Shown piece after piece: positions 7,703 through 13,849 of a DNA stretch of 22,813 bases (position 1 is the first letter of the stretch; the number at the start of each line of letters is the position of its first letter). The DNA is taken from NCBI GenBank assembly GCA_043818095.1, contig JBDRGD010000072.1:1-22813 (forward strand), given 5' to 3'. Origin of the DNA: JBDRGD01 sp043818095 (GTDB taxonomy: Bacteria > Chloroflexota > Dehalococcoidia > Dehalococcoidales > RBG-16-60-22). A program made the translations under genes and the position numbers. The notes under the pieces are model-generated. The model had not been told where the DNA came from, did not search any database, and saw only the letters and a list, made by a program, of their open reading frames with translations.

Positions 7703-7730
7703 ATTATAACGCAAAAGGGGCTGGTGGCAA
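7703..7730 (-). promoter_or_regulatory. Promoter of the methyltransferase gene
   Basis: On the minus strand TTGCCA (rc of 7725-7730) is 16 bases before a perfect TATAAT (rc of 7703-7708). The predicted start is near 7696, which argues for translation starting at 7665 rather than 7698. The -35 hexamer and spacer lie inside the terminator hairpin of the upstream superoxide reductase gene. Confidence 0.65.
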
Positions 7731-7747
7731 GTGCCTTCCCAGCCCCT
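7713..7747 (-). terminator. Rho-independent terminator of the superoxide reductase gene
   Basis: AGGGGCTGG (7716-7724) pairs with CCAGCCCCT (7739-7747). The loop contains a further GGCA/TGCC pair. On the minus strand the stem is followed by a run of four T (7713-7716, one T shared with the stem). It sits 33 bases after the superoxide reductase stop. Confidence 0.65.
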
Positions 7748-7779
7748 CGAACGAGCGAATTTACAAACGATAGTACTAT

Positions 7780-8175
7780 TTAACTAATGGCTACCGCCTT
7801 GGATGATTCCCAGAGACCGTGGATGTTGCAGAGGGCGGTGGCGTAGATTACCCCCGGCTTGCTGATTTTTACCGTAGTGGTAATCTCGTGATTGGTGTAC
7901 ACCGGCCCCTGGTTGGGGCCCTCGGTGGACTCACCGTGTGCGGTGAACTCGTAATGTCCCACCTGGAAGGGGAATTTCGCCCCGTCGGGGAGGAAGTATA
8001 CGGAAATCCAGCGGATATGGTGCTCCGTGGTGTTGGGATGGGCCACTTCCTTGCCCAGGACAACCTTTACGGGGAACATCTGGTCGGCTTTGACCTTGTC
8101 CGGACAGTCAATCGCCGGGACATGCTTTTCCGTCTTCCAATCGGCGGTCTGGAATTTTTCCCCAATACCTGGCAT
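7780..8175 (-). CDS. sor: Superoxide reductase (neelaredoxin/class II desulfoferrodoxin type)
   Basis: This 131-residue cytosolic non-haem iron protein reduces superoxide to hydrogen peroxide without making oxygen, a strategy typical of anaerobes. All ligands of the Fe(His)4Cys centre II are visible: EKHVP (Glu16, Lys17, His18), HPNTTEHHI (His46, His52, with His53 next to it) and CNIHGLWE (Cys116, His119). The N-terminal rubredoxin-like centre I of long desulfoferrodoxins is absent, so this is the one-iron form; it needs an external electron donor such as rubredoxin. AAGGAGG lies five bases before the ATG. It is probably co-transcribed with the small TGA-containing gene immediately upstream and ends at a terminator overlapping the next promoter. 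Confidence 0.95.
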   Translation of the reverse strand: MPGIGEKFQTADWKTEKHVPAIDCPDKVKADQMFPVKVVLGKEVAHPNTTEHHIRWISVYFLPDGAKFPFQVGHYEFTAHGESTEGPNQGPVYTNHEITTTVKISKPGVIYATALCNIHGLWESSKAVAIS

Positions 8176-8235
8176 TTTCGCCTCCTTAAAGCTATGCGGT
8201 CTCTGTAAAAAGAAGAAGCATCCGGCCTCCCCGGG

Positions 8236-8373
8236 CTAGTTCCCGGGGGGAAAGGTTCCCTTATCCGGCAGAGACTTCTTTTTCTTTTCTTCCTTTTCGC
8301 GTTCGGCTTTCTCCTGGGCCATACGCTCTTCGAGCTCCCTAATGAAGCTCCAGTCTACCGTCCCTCAACCCAT
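8236..8373 (-). pseudogene. Small ORF upstream of superoxide reductase with an in-frame TGA at codon 3
   Basis: On the minus strand an ATG at 8373 follows AAAGGAGGG with nine bases between, an excellent start signal. The frame reads M-G-(TGA)-GTVDWSFIRELEERMAQ, then a highly charged helix rich in Glu and Lys, and ends LPDKGTFPPGN before TAG, 46 codons in all. Apart from the TGA (8365-8367) the frame is clean and protein-like. The TGA could be a nonsense mutation (one base from CGA Arg or TGG Trp), an error in the sequence, or a recoded selenocysteine/tryptophan codon. A hairpin with arms at 8346-8350 and 8332-8336 lies 14 bases after the TGA, but its loop lacks the G near its start expected of bacterial SECIS elements. 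The next ATG in frame is codon 18 and has no good ribosome site. Function unknown. Confidence 0.5.
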
Positions 8374-8397
8374 GTGAGTTACCCTCCTTTGAGAATT

Positions 8398-8403
8398 ATT
8401 ATA
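8398..8403 (-). promoter_or_regulatory. Candidate -10 element for the small ORF-superoxide reductase unit
   Basis: A perfect TATAAT on the minus strand (rc of 8398-8403) lies so that transcription would start near 8391, directly before the AAAGGAGGG ribosome site at 8381-8390. No good -35 hexamer is seen 16-18 bases upstream, so an activator may be needed. Confidence 0.45.
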
Positions 8404-8465
8404 TCACGGATATTTTAATCGTTACACGGCGCGATGTATGTGATAAAGGTCGCACCCAACGCCTC

Positions 8466-8495
8466 TTGACAGGAGGGGCGGGCGCAGTCCAGAAT
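8466..8495 (+). promoter_or_regulatory. Candidate promoter of the ferredoxin-ASKHA gene
   Basis: A perfect TTGACA (8466-8471) is followed after 18 bases by CAGAAT (8490-8495). Transcription would start near 8502, about 25 bases before the ATG at 8527. It diverges from the superoxide reductase unit. Confidence 0.5.
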
Positions 8496-8526
8496 ATTAA
8501 CTTGGGAACAGCACGAGGGAAACGAC

Positions 8527-10449
8527 ATGCCGGATAAATTTAAGGTAACCTTCCTGCCGGACAACAAGGTAGTCACCGTCCCGGAGGGAACGACCCTCCT
8601 GGAAGCTGCCGAAGAGGCCGGTGTCTTCGTAAACAGCGTTTGCGGCGGACAGGGCCTCTGCGGGGAGTGCCGTCTGCAGGTGGTTTCCGGCCACGCCAAG
8701 GCGGACAAACACGCCATCGGGTTCTTCTCCGGCGAAGAGGTCCGGCGGGGCTTCGTCCTGGCCTGCCAGACCCCGGTGCGGGATAACCTGGAGGTCATGG
8801 TCCCCGCCAAGTCGCGACTTGAGATGGAGAAGATTATCACCGAGGGCAAAGATTTCACTTACAGCGAGCCCTTGAAAACCGCCTTGCACCGTGTAGACCA
8901 CGACCCCGCCACCCTTTTCGAGCCGCTGGTGACCAAGGTTTACCTGGAACTGCCGCCGCCCGTGACGAACGATAACGTGGCGGATATCGACCGCGTGGTG
9001 CGGGAGCTGCGGAAGAAACTGCCTTACCCCGGTTACGAGGTTTCCCTGGGATGCCTGCGGCAGCTCTCCGGGGCGCTGCGCGACAATCACTGGAAGGTAA
9101 CGGCGGTAGTGGCGAGGCGTGGTGGTGGCGGGGGGCGACTGCTGGCGGTGGAGCCGGGGAACACCACGGAGCAGAGCTACGGCCTGGCGGTGGACGTGGG
9201 GACGACCACGGTGGTGGTGCAGCTGGTCCAGCTGAAAACGGGGAAGGTTATCGGCGTGGAGGGGAACCATAATCTCCAGGCGCGTTACGGGGAGGACGTT
9301 ATCTCCCGGATGATTTTTGCCTGCGGCAAGGGCTCCCTGGAATCCATGCGGGAAGCGGTCGTCACCAATATCAATACCCTGACGCGGGCGCTGACCCAGG
9401 AGAAAGGGATTAAGTCCAGCGATATTTACGGCATGGTGGCGGCCGGCAATACCACCATGAGCCACTTCCTGCTGGGCCTCACGCCCTGCTCCATCAGGCT
9501 GGAGCCTTACGTGCCCACCGCTACCGTTTATCCCCAGGTGACGGCGAAGGACGCGGGGCTGAATATCAATCCCGATGGTGTCCTGGAGGTGATGCCCAGC
9601 GTGGCGAGCTACGTGGGCGGGGACACTGTCGCCGGTATCCTTGCCTGCGGGCTGGCGGACCACCCGGAGGTGCGCTGTCTTATCGATGTCGGCACCAACG
9701 GGGAGATTGCGGTAGGTAACAACGAGTGGATTGTCTGCTGCTCCGCCTCGGCGGGGCCCGCCTTCGAGGGCGGGGGGACGCGGTGGGGGATGCGCGCCAC
9801 GAAGGGGGCAATCGAGAAAGTAAAGATAACCCGGGGAAAGGCCGAATACCAGACCATCAGTAACGGCAAACCGCGGGGTATCTGCGGCTCCGGGCTGATA
9901 GATGCTATCTACGAGCTTGTCCGCAACGGCATCATCAGCCAGGACGGTAAGTTCACCCTTTCCTCCCGGAGCAAGCGCATGCTCAAAACGGGCAGAGCCG
10001 CCGAGTATGTCCTGGCTTTCGGGGAGGAAACCGAGACCGGGGAGCCGGTCACGATTACCGAGACGGATATCGCCAACATCATCAAGTCCAAGGGTGCTGT
10101 CTTCGCGGCGCTCAAGTCCCTGATGGACTACATCGGCATGAGGTTCGACCAGCTGGACGCCGTTTACCTGGCGGGCGGGTTCGGGGCTTCGCTGGACATC
10201 GAAAAGGGTGTGGCCATCGGGCTGCTGCCGGATATCGACCGGAAACGTATCCAGTTCATCGGCAACAGTTCGGTCATGGGAGCGCGCATGGCCCTGCTGT
10301 CCACCTCGGCATTCGAAAGAGGGGTAAATATCGCCAAAAAGATGACCAATATCGAGCTTTCGACCTATGCGCCCTTCATGAACGAGTTTGTGGCGGCGCT
10401 CTTCCTGCCCCATACGGACGGCCGGCTCTTCCCCACGGTGAAGTTCTGA
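8527..10449 (+). CDS. 2Fe-2S ferredoxin-ASKHA protein (DUF4445; RACo-type corrinoid activator)
   Basis: This 640-residue protein has an N-terminal plant-type 2Fe-2S domain with ligands Cys39, Cys45, Cys48 and Cys80 (CGGQGLCGEC and LACQTP). A linker domain follows, then a C-terminal actin-like ATPase (ASKHA) region from about residue 215, with YGLAVDVGTTTVVV (phosphate 1), VAAGNTTMSHFLLG, LIDVGTNGEIAVGN (phosphate 2) and YLAGGFGASLD (adenosine region). Proteins of this layout use ATP to re-reduce corrinoid proteins whose cobalt has been oxidised to Co(II); RACo of the Wood-Ljungdahl pathway is the model. No corrinoid protein or methyltransferase gene lies in this window, so the partner is unknown. 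GAGGGA precedes the ATG. Length and domain order are normal for the family. Confidence 0.88.
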   Translation: MPDKFKVTFLPDNKVVTVPEGTTLLEAAEEAGVFVNSVCGGQGLCGECRLQVVSGHAKADKHAIGFFSGEEVRRGFVLACQTPVRDNLEVMVPAKSRLEMEKIITEGKDFTYSEPLKTALHRVDHDPATLFEPLVTKVYLELPPPVTNDNVADIDRVVRELRKKLPYPGYEVSLGCLRQLSGALRDNHWKVTAVVARRGGGGGRLLAVEPGNTTEQSYGLAVDVGTTTVVVQLVQLKTGKVIGVEGNHNLQARYGEDVISRMIFACGKGSLESMREAVVTNINTLTRALTQEKGIKSSDIYGMVAAGNTTMSHFLLGLTPCSIRLEPYVPTATVYPQVTAKDAGLNINPDGVLEVMPSVASYVGGDTVAGILACGLADHPEVRCLIDVGTNGEIAVGNNEWIVCCSASAGPAFEGGGTRWGMRATKGAIEKVKITRGKAEYQTISNGKPRGICGSGLIDAIYELVRNGIISQDGKFTLSSRSKRMLKTGRAAEYVLAFGEETETGEPVTITETDIANIIKSKGAVFAALKSLMDYIGMRFDQLDAVYLAGGFGASLDIEKGVAIGLLPDIDRKRIQFIGNSSVMGARMALLSTSAFERGVNIAKKMTNIELSTYAPFMNEFVAALFLPHTDGRLFPTVKF

Positions 10450-10492
10450 CCTTGGCGTCCGGTTATTCAGGGGGTCAGGAAAGGTCTTTTTT
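10448..10492 (+). terminator. Possible terminator after the ferredoxin-ASKHA gene
   Basis: GACCTT (10448-10453) can pair with AAGGTC (10481-10486), which is followed by six T (10487-10492). An alternative inner pairing is CTGACC (10446-10451) with GGTCAG (10473-10478). The loops are large, and the site overlaps the end of the converging SHOCT gene. Confidence 0.35.
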
Positions 10493-10702
10493 CAGCTGCT
10501 CGAATTCTTCCCGGGAAATCTCACCCCTGGCATAGCGTTCCCGGGCGATGTCCAGGGCGCTCCTGTTATCTTTCCGGCCGTCCGCCGGCTGGGCCAGCTT
10601 GCGGACCACCCAGACAACCAAAAAGATTACCGCTCCCCAGAACACCACCATCGAGATACCGCCGAAGAGCCACCAGCCCATACCGTCTCCCCAGAACATC
10701 AT
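10475..10702 (-). CDS. Small membrane protein with SHOCT domain
   Basis: This 75-residue protein starts with a Trp/Gly/Met-rich segment (MMFWGDGMGWWLFGG) and one transmembrane helix (about 13-35, ending VVWVVRKL). A basic linker and a C-terminal SHOCT motif (about 47-74) follow, with ALDIARERYARGEISREEFEQLKKDL. SHOCT is a short two-helix module found at the ends of many small bacterial membrane proteins and thought to mediate oligomerisation. The specific role is unknown. AAGGAGG lies four bases before the first of two adjacent ATG codons. It converges on the ferredoxin-ASKHA gene with a 25-base gap. Its small size and composition are typical for the family. Confidence 0.85.
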   Translation of the reverse strand: MMFWGDGMGWWLFGGISMVVFWGAVIFLVVWVVRKLAQPADGRKDNRSALDIARERYARGEISREEFEQLKKDLS

Positions 10703-10736
10703 ACAGCCTCCTTAACGCTGTCGGACTCCTGATATT

Positions 10737-10766
10737 ATTCTACGGCAAACCAGAGGGCGACACCAA
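10737..10766 (-). promoter_or_regulatory. Candidate promoter of the SHOCT gene
   Basis: On the minus strand TTGGTG (rc of 10761-10766) lies 18 bases before TAGAAT (rc of 10737-10742). The leader would be about 28 bases and contains the AAGGAGG site. Confidence 0.4.
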
Positions 10767-10809
10767 TTCTCGGAGAACACCGTGAAATACCATGTGGATA
10801 TCAGCCTTA

Positions 10810-10837
10810 TTGACAGGTCCCGTTTTTATGGTAGGAT
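10810..10837 (+). promoter_or_regulatory. Candidate promoter of the glycosyltransferase gene
   Basis: A perfect TTGACA (10810-10815) is followed after 16 bases by TAGGAT (10832-10837). Transcription would start near 10844, about 35 bases before the GTG at 10879. Confidence 0.5.
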
Positions 10838-10878
10838 TTAACTGAGCGGCCCACCGCCGCACCGGGAGACAGGAGCAG

Positions 10879-11802
10879 GTGAGCGAAAAAGTCCAGCAGA
10901 AAATAATCGTTGCCATGCCCGCCTACAACGAGGGAAAATACATCGGCAGCATCGTCCTCCAGGCGAAGAAACAGGCGTCACTGGTAGTCGTGGTCGATGA
11001 CGGCAGCGCCGACCGCACGGCCATGATTGCCGAGCTTGCCGGCGCCCGCGTTGTCCGTCACGGGGAGAACCGGGGCTACGGCAGCGCCATCCAGAGCATC
11101 TTCGCCGCCGCCCGTGAGGAAGACCCCGATGTCCTCGTTATCCTGGATGCCGATTCCCAGCACAATCCCGAGGAAATTCCCCGGCTGGTGGATGCGGTGA
11201 ACGCCGGTGCGGACGTGGTCATCGGCTCCCGGGAAAAGCATCAGGAGGCCATTCCCCGCTACCGCCGGGTGGGCCAGAAGGTGCTCACCACGATGACTAC
11301 CATCGCCTCCCGGGAGAAACTGAAGGATACCGAGTCCGGTTTCCGGGCTTATTCCCGCAAGGCAGTCAAAGAGCTGGAGCTGCGGGAAAATGGTATGGCG
11401 GTCTCTTCGGAGATTGTCACCGCGGCTGCTAGGAAAGGCCTGATAATCACCGAGGTGCCCATCTCCGTCTCCTATTCCCCGGACAGCTCCACGCTAAACC
11501 CGGTGATGCACGGACTGAGCGTATTCAGCCGTATCGGCTACATGATTTCGGAGCGAAGGCCACTGCTCGTCTTCGGCGGCATCGGCACGGTCTGCATCAT
11601 CTTCGGCATTATCATCGGCTTCCTCGTGATACAGACCCTGAGGGCAGAGCAGGTAATGCAGGTGGGCTCCGCGCTGGTCTCCATGCTGCTGATTACCACC
11701 GGGCTGCTCAGCATCTCCACGGGGCTTATCCTCAGCGTCCTGGTCCGGCGGCTCGGCAATGCCCCGGTGCCGCGGGGACGTTCCCGGCAGGCGCCCGGCT
11801 AG
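10879..11802 (+). CDS. Family 2 glycosyltransferase, polyprenol-phosphate mannosyl/glucosyltransferase type, with two C-terminal membrane helices
   Basis: This 307-residue protein has a GT-A domain with MPAYNEGKYIG near residue 13, VVVVDDGSADRT (nucleotide-binding DD), the metal-binding LDADSQHNP and GSREKHQEAIPRYR. ESGFRAYSRKA follows later, the pattern of DPM1-like enzymes that move a sugar from a nucleotide donor to a polyprenyl phosphate. Two hydrophobic segments near the C terminus (about 230-255 and 262-290) should anchor it, with the catalytic domain in the cytosol. The start is a GTG with AGGAG close upstream; no later start keeps the first strand of the fold. Donor sugar cannot be told. 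Its TAG stop shares the palindrome CTAG with the stop of the opposing Lrp-like gene, so the two genes overlap tail to tail by four bases. Confidence 0.88.
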   Translation: MSEKVQQKIIVAMPAYNEGKYIGSIVLQAKKQASLVVVVDDGSADRTAMIAELAGARVVRHGENRGYGSAIQSIFAAAREEDPDVLVILDADSQHNPEEIPRLVDAVNAGADVVIGSREKHQEAIPRYRRVGQKVLTTMTTIASREKLKDTESGFRAYSRKAVKELELRENGMAVSSEIVTAAARKGLIITEVPISVSYSPDSSTLNPVMHGLSVFSRIGYMISERRPLLVFGGIGTVCIIFGIIIGFLVIQTLRAEQVMQVGSALVSMLLITTGLLSISTGLILSVLVRRLGNAPVPRGRSRQAPG

Positions 11803-12242
11803 AGGTACTGGTAGCGTCCCTTCTCGGTGTGCAGGCAGAGGAAAGTCTCGCTGTCCTTCAAGCCATCGATTCTCGCCAGCTCTTCGCGCAGGAAATTCGA
11901 GAAATCCGCGGACGTCGGGAAATGGGCGATGGCGATAACGTCGAATCGCCCCGTGGTCGCGCAGACCCAGATTACCTCCGGACGGGATGCCAGCGATTTC
12001 AGGGCGTTGTCCAGGCGGTCGTGACTGACGTCCAGGGCGATGATGGCGGTAAAAGGCAGGCCGGCCTTGTCCGGGTCCACCAGTCCCACGATACGCAGTA
12101 GTCCGGCCTGTACCAGTCTTTTGATGCGTCTCCGCACCGTCGCCGAGCTTACGCCCAGCTTTTTGGCAAGCACATTGCTGCTCTGCCGGCCGTCTTCCTG
12201 TAATAGTTGAATCAGTCTTTCATCAAGTTTGCTGTTCATCAT
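11799..12242 (-). CDS. Lrp/AsnC-family transcriptional regulator
   Basis: This 147-residue regulator has an N-terminal winged helix-turn-helix (about 1-60: LDERLIQLLQEDGRQSSNVLAKKLGVSSATVRRRIKRL). A RAM/AsnC ligand-binding domain follows (about 65-145) with DPDKAGLPFTAIIALDV, TGRFDVIAIAHF and ETFLCLH. Family members form octameric or dimeric rings and respond to amino acids or other small molecules; the effector here is unknown. Two ATG codons stand side by side (12242 and 12239). No Shine-Dalgarno site is visible, but a perfect TATAAT ends seven bases from the first ATG, which suggests a leaderless transcript. It is divergent from the ferritin-like operon with a 180-base gap, so it could regulate that operon, but this is inference. 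Confidence 0.93.
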   Translation of the reverse strand: MMNSKLDERLIQLLQEDGRQSSNVLAKKLGVSSATVRRRIKRLVQAGLLRIVGLVDPDKAGLPFTAIIALDVSHDRLDNALKSLASRPEVIWVCATTGRFDVIAIAHFPTSADFSNFLREELARIDGLKDSETFLCLHTEKGRYQYL

Positions 12243-12248
12243 ACCGCT

Positions 12249-12277
12249 ATTATATTACTTTTCGTTTAATGACACAA
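12249..12277 (-). promoter_or_regulatory. Promoter of the Lrp-like gene (leaderless arrangement)
   Basis: On the minus strand TTGTGT (rc of 12272-12277) is 17 bases before TATAAT (rc of 12249-12254). AGCGGT and then ATG follow, so transcription should start at or next to the A of the start codon. Confidence 0.6.
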
Positions 12278-12353
12278 GCAAAATGTGCAGCTATGCGGTC
12301 TTATCGGCCATCCCCAACGCGATATTTGAGTTATATACTGCCTCTGGTAAAAA

Positions 12354-12391
12354 TTGACAACCGCCGAGGGCTGGCGATAATAATGATTATC
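12354..12391 (+). promoter_or_regulatory. Promoter and palindromic operator of the ferritin-like/oxidoreductase operon
   Basis: TTGACA (12354-12359) is followed after 16 bases by GATAAT (12376-12381). The -10 is the left arm of a perfect palindrome GATAAT-AATG-ATTATC (12376-12391) that also covers the expected start point. A repressor bound there would block RNA polymerase. The motif resembles Fur/PerR-family boxes built from GATAAT units, which would suit genes for iron-binding and redox proteins; the regulator is not in the window. Confidence 0.55.
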
Positions 12392-12421
12392 CGGTAAACT
12401 GGAATAAAGAGGAGGTGCGAG

Positions 12422-12898
12422 ATGTCGATACATTTCTCCGAGTCGGACCTGCTGAACATCGCCACCGGCAACGAGAGGAGAGGCATCGCCTTCTACGAGG
12501 TGATGGCGAGGTCCGTTGATGACGAGACGGTGAGCCACACCTTCCTGCACCTGGCGAGCATGGAGAGGGAACACATCCTCATTTTCGAGGAAATGCTCCC
12601 GGAAGTGGGGAAAAGCAGTCCCGCCGACATGGACCCCGAATACCGGGAATACCTCCAATCGCTGCTGGACAGCGCCGTTTTTACCGATGACCTGCTGACC
12701 AGCGAGCTTACCGTGCAGGCGGACACCGTGGCGAAGGCCCTGGAGGTAGCTATCCGGGCGGAAAAGGACGCCATCCTCTTTTACTACGAGCTCCGGGACC
12801 TCCTGCCGGCGCGTCTGGGAGCGATAGACCGCATTATCAGTGAGGAAAAATCACACCTGCGGCAGCTATCGGCGCTGAAGCAAGGACTGGGCGACTGA
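12422..12898 (+). CDS. Ferritin-like diiron protein (rubrerythrin-type domain), first copy
   Basis: This 158-residue four-helix-bundle protein has two Glu/ExxH pairs typical of rubrerythrin-like diiron sites: GNERRGIAFYE and MEREHILIFEE in the first half, RAEKDAILFYYEL and SEEKSHLRQL in the second. The C-terminal rubredoxin domain of classical rubrerythrin is absent, so electrons must come from elsewhere. Such proteins reduce peroxide or bind iron in the cytosol of anaerobes. GAGGAGG lies six bases before the ATG, and a consensus-like promoter with a GATAAT palindrome lies upstream. Its stop is directly followed by the ATG of the CoA-binding gene. A relative of the same fold lies two genes downstream. 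Confidence 0.87.
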   Translation: MSIHFSESDLLNIATGNERRGIAFYEVMARSVDDETVSHTFLHLASMEREHILIFEEMLPEVGKSSPADMDPEYREYLQSLLDSAVFTDDLLTSELTVQADTVAKALEVAIRAEKDAILFYYELRDLLPARLGAIDRIISEEKSHLRQLSALKQGLGD

Positions 12899-13312
12899 AT
12901 GCCGGAGAATTCCACGGAGGCGAAGATTCTGCGCCGGTACCGGGTTATCGCTATGGTGGGGGCTTCCGCCAATCCCGAGCGCCCCAGCTACCGCGTTAAC
13001 GAGTATCTCACCGGCCAGGGCTATCAGGTCATTCCCGTGAACCCCGGGGAAAAGACGGTACAGGGCCGGACCAGCTATCCCAGCCTGAGCGCCGTCCCGG
13101 AGACAGTGGAGGTGGTGGACATCTTCCGTAAGCCGGAAGACGTTCCGCCGGTGGTCGACGAGGCTATCCGCATCGGCGCGAAGGCGGTATGGATGCAGGA
13201 AGGGGTTATCAGTGAGGCAGCCGCCGCCAGCGCCCGGAAAGCCGGTCTGCTGGTGGTCATGGATCGCTGCATGCGCAAGGAGCATATGCGCCTTTTCGGA
13301 GGTAAAGAATGA
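12899..13312 (+). CDS. CoA-binding domain protein (YccU/CoA_binding_2 type)
   Basis: This 137-residue Rossmann-fold protein has IAMVGASANPERPSYRV, the nucleotide-binding loop of the succinyl-CoA synthetase-like CoA-binding family. GYQVIPVNPGEKTVQGRTSYPSL, VEVVDIFRKPEDVPPVV and AVWMQEGVISEAAAASARKAGLLVVMDRCMRKEH follow. The terminal MDRCxxxEH is a conserved feature of this family. Single-domain members bind CoA, but their function is unsettled; a role in protecting or sensing the CoA thiol is inference. The ATG follows the previous TGA with no gap, and the gene ends in an ATGA overlap with the next, so the three genes are translationally coupled. The conserved Cys in a redox-stress operon is suggestive of thiol chemistry. 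Confidence 0.9.
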   Translation: MPENSTEAKILRRYRVIAMVGASANPERPSYRVNEYLTGQGYQVIPVNPGEKTVQGRTSYPSLSAVPETVEVVDIFRKPEDVPPVVDEAIRIGAKAVWMQEGVISEAAAASARKAGLLVVMDRCMRKEHMRLFGGKE

Positions 13313-13782
13313 GTAATGAACCGTTGACCCTGAATGAAGTTCTCGCGGGAGCAATACAGAAAGAAATTGAAGCGCATCGCCTTTACGAGGGCATGAGCGA
13401 GTCCGTTACCGAACCCGCCGTGAAGGATGCCTTCCGGGACCTGGCGAAACAGGAGGACGGGCACCGCAAGCTGCTGGAGGAATACTGGCGGGGCGAGATT
13501 AAAGAAGGCGCGCTGCATTCCGGCCAGCGTATCGACTACCGCATCGCGGAGGCCCTGGACCAGCCCGCGGTTACCCCTGACATATCCCTGAAGGACGCCT
13601 TCCTGCTCGCGGCTAACCGGGAGAAGGTCTCTCACGATTTTTACCTGGCGCTGGCGGGCATTCACCCCGAGGGCAGGATAAAGGGGCTGTTCCTGGAGCT
13701 GGCGGACCAGGAGATGGGACACAAGCACCGGGTGGAATACCTTTACACGGAGGTCGCCTTCCCCCAGACGGACGGGGGATGA
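13309..13782 (+). CDS. Ferritin-like diiron protein (rubrerythrin-type domain), second copy
   Basis: This 157-residue helical protein has the same type of diiron pattern: IQKEIEAHRLYEGM and KQEDGHRKLLEEYW in the first half, ANREKVSHDFYLAL and DQEMGHKHRVEYLY in the second. The paired Glu and ExxH-like motifs sit at normal spacing for rubrerythrin-like domains, with Asp-Gly-His and Met-Gly-His variants in the metal motifs. No rubredoxin domain is present. It overlaps the CoA-binding gene by four bases (ATGA) and has GGAGG about seven bases before the ATG. It differs clearly in sequence from the first ferritin-like protein of the operon, so the two may form a heteromer or act on different substrates; this is not visible from sequence. 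Confidence 0.87.
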   Translation: MSNEPLTLNEVLAGAIQKEIEAHRLYEGMSESVTEPAVKDAFRDLAKQEDGHRKLLEEYWRGEIKEGALHSGQRIDYRIAEALDQPAVTPDISLKDAFLLAANREKVSHDFYLALAGIHPEGRIKGLFLELADQEMGHKHRVEYLYTEVAFPQTDGG

Positions 13783-13849
13783 TGAGATATCGCCAGCTGC
13801 GTCCGGCGTGAATGGTGCTATCCCGGATTCCGGGCGCAGGAGGAAAACG

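Noticed and set aside
8332..8350. Hairpin after the TGA of the small ORF as a bacterial SECIS element
   Set aside because: The distance from the TGA is acceptable, but the loop (UCAUUAGGG, or AUUAG if the extra pairs form) does not have a G in its first two positions. The evidence is too weak to call a selenocysteine insertion signal.
8497..10413. Long minus-strand open frame (638 codons) opposite the ferredoxin-ASKHA gene
   Set aside because: It lies wholly antisense to a gene with clear motifs, has low-complexity Arg/Gly/His composition and no recognisable domain. It is a GC-rich shadow frame.
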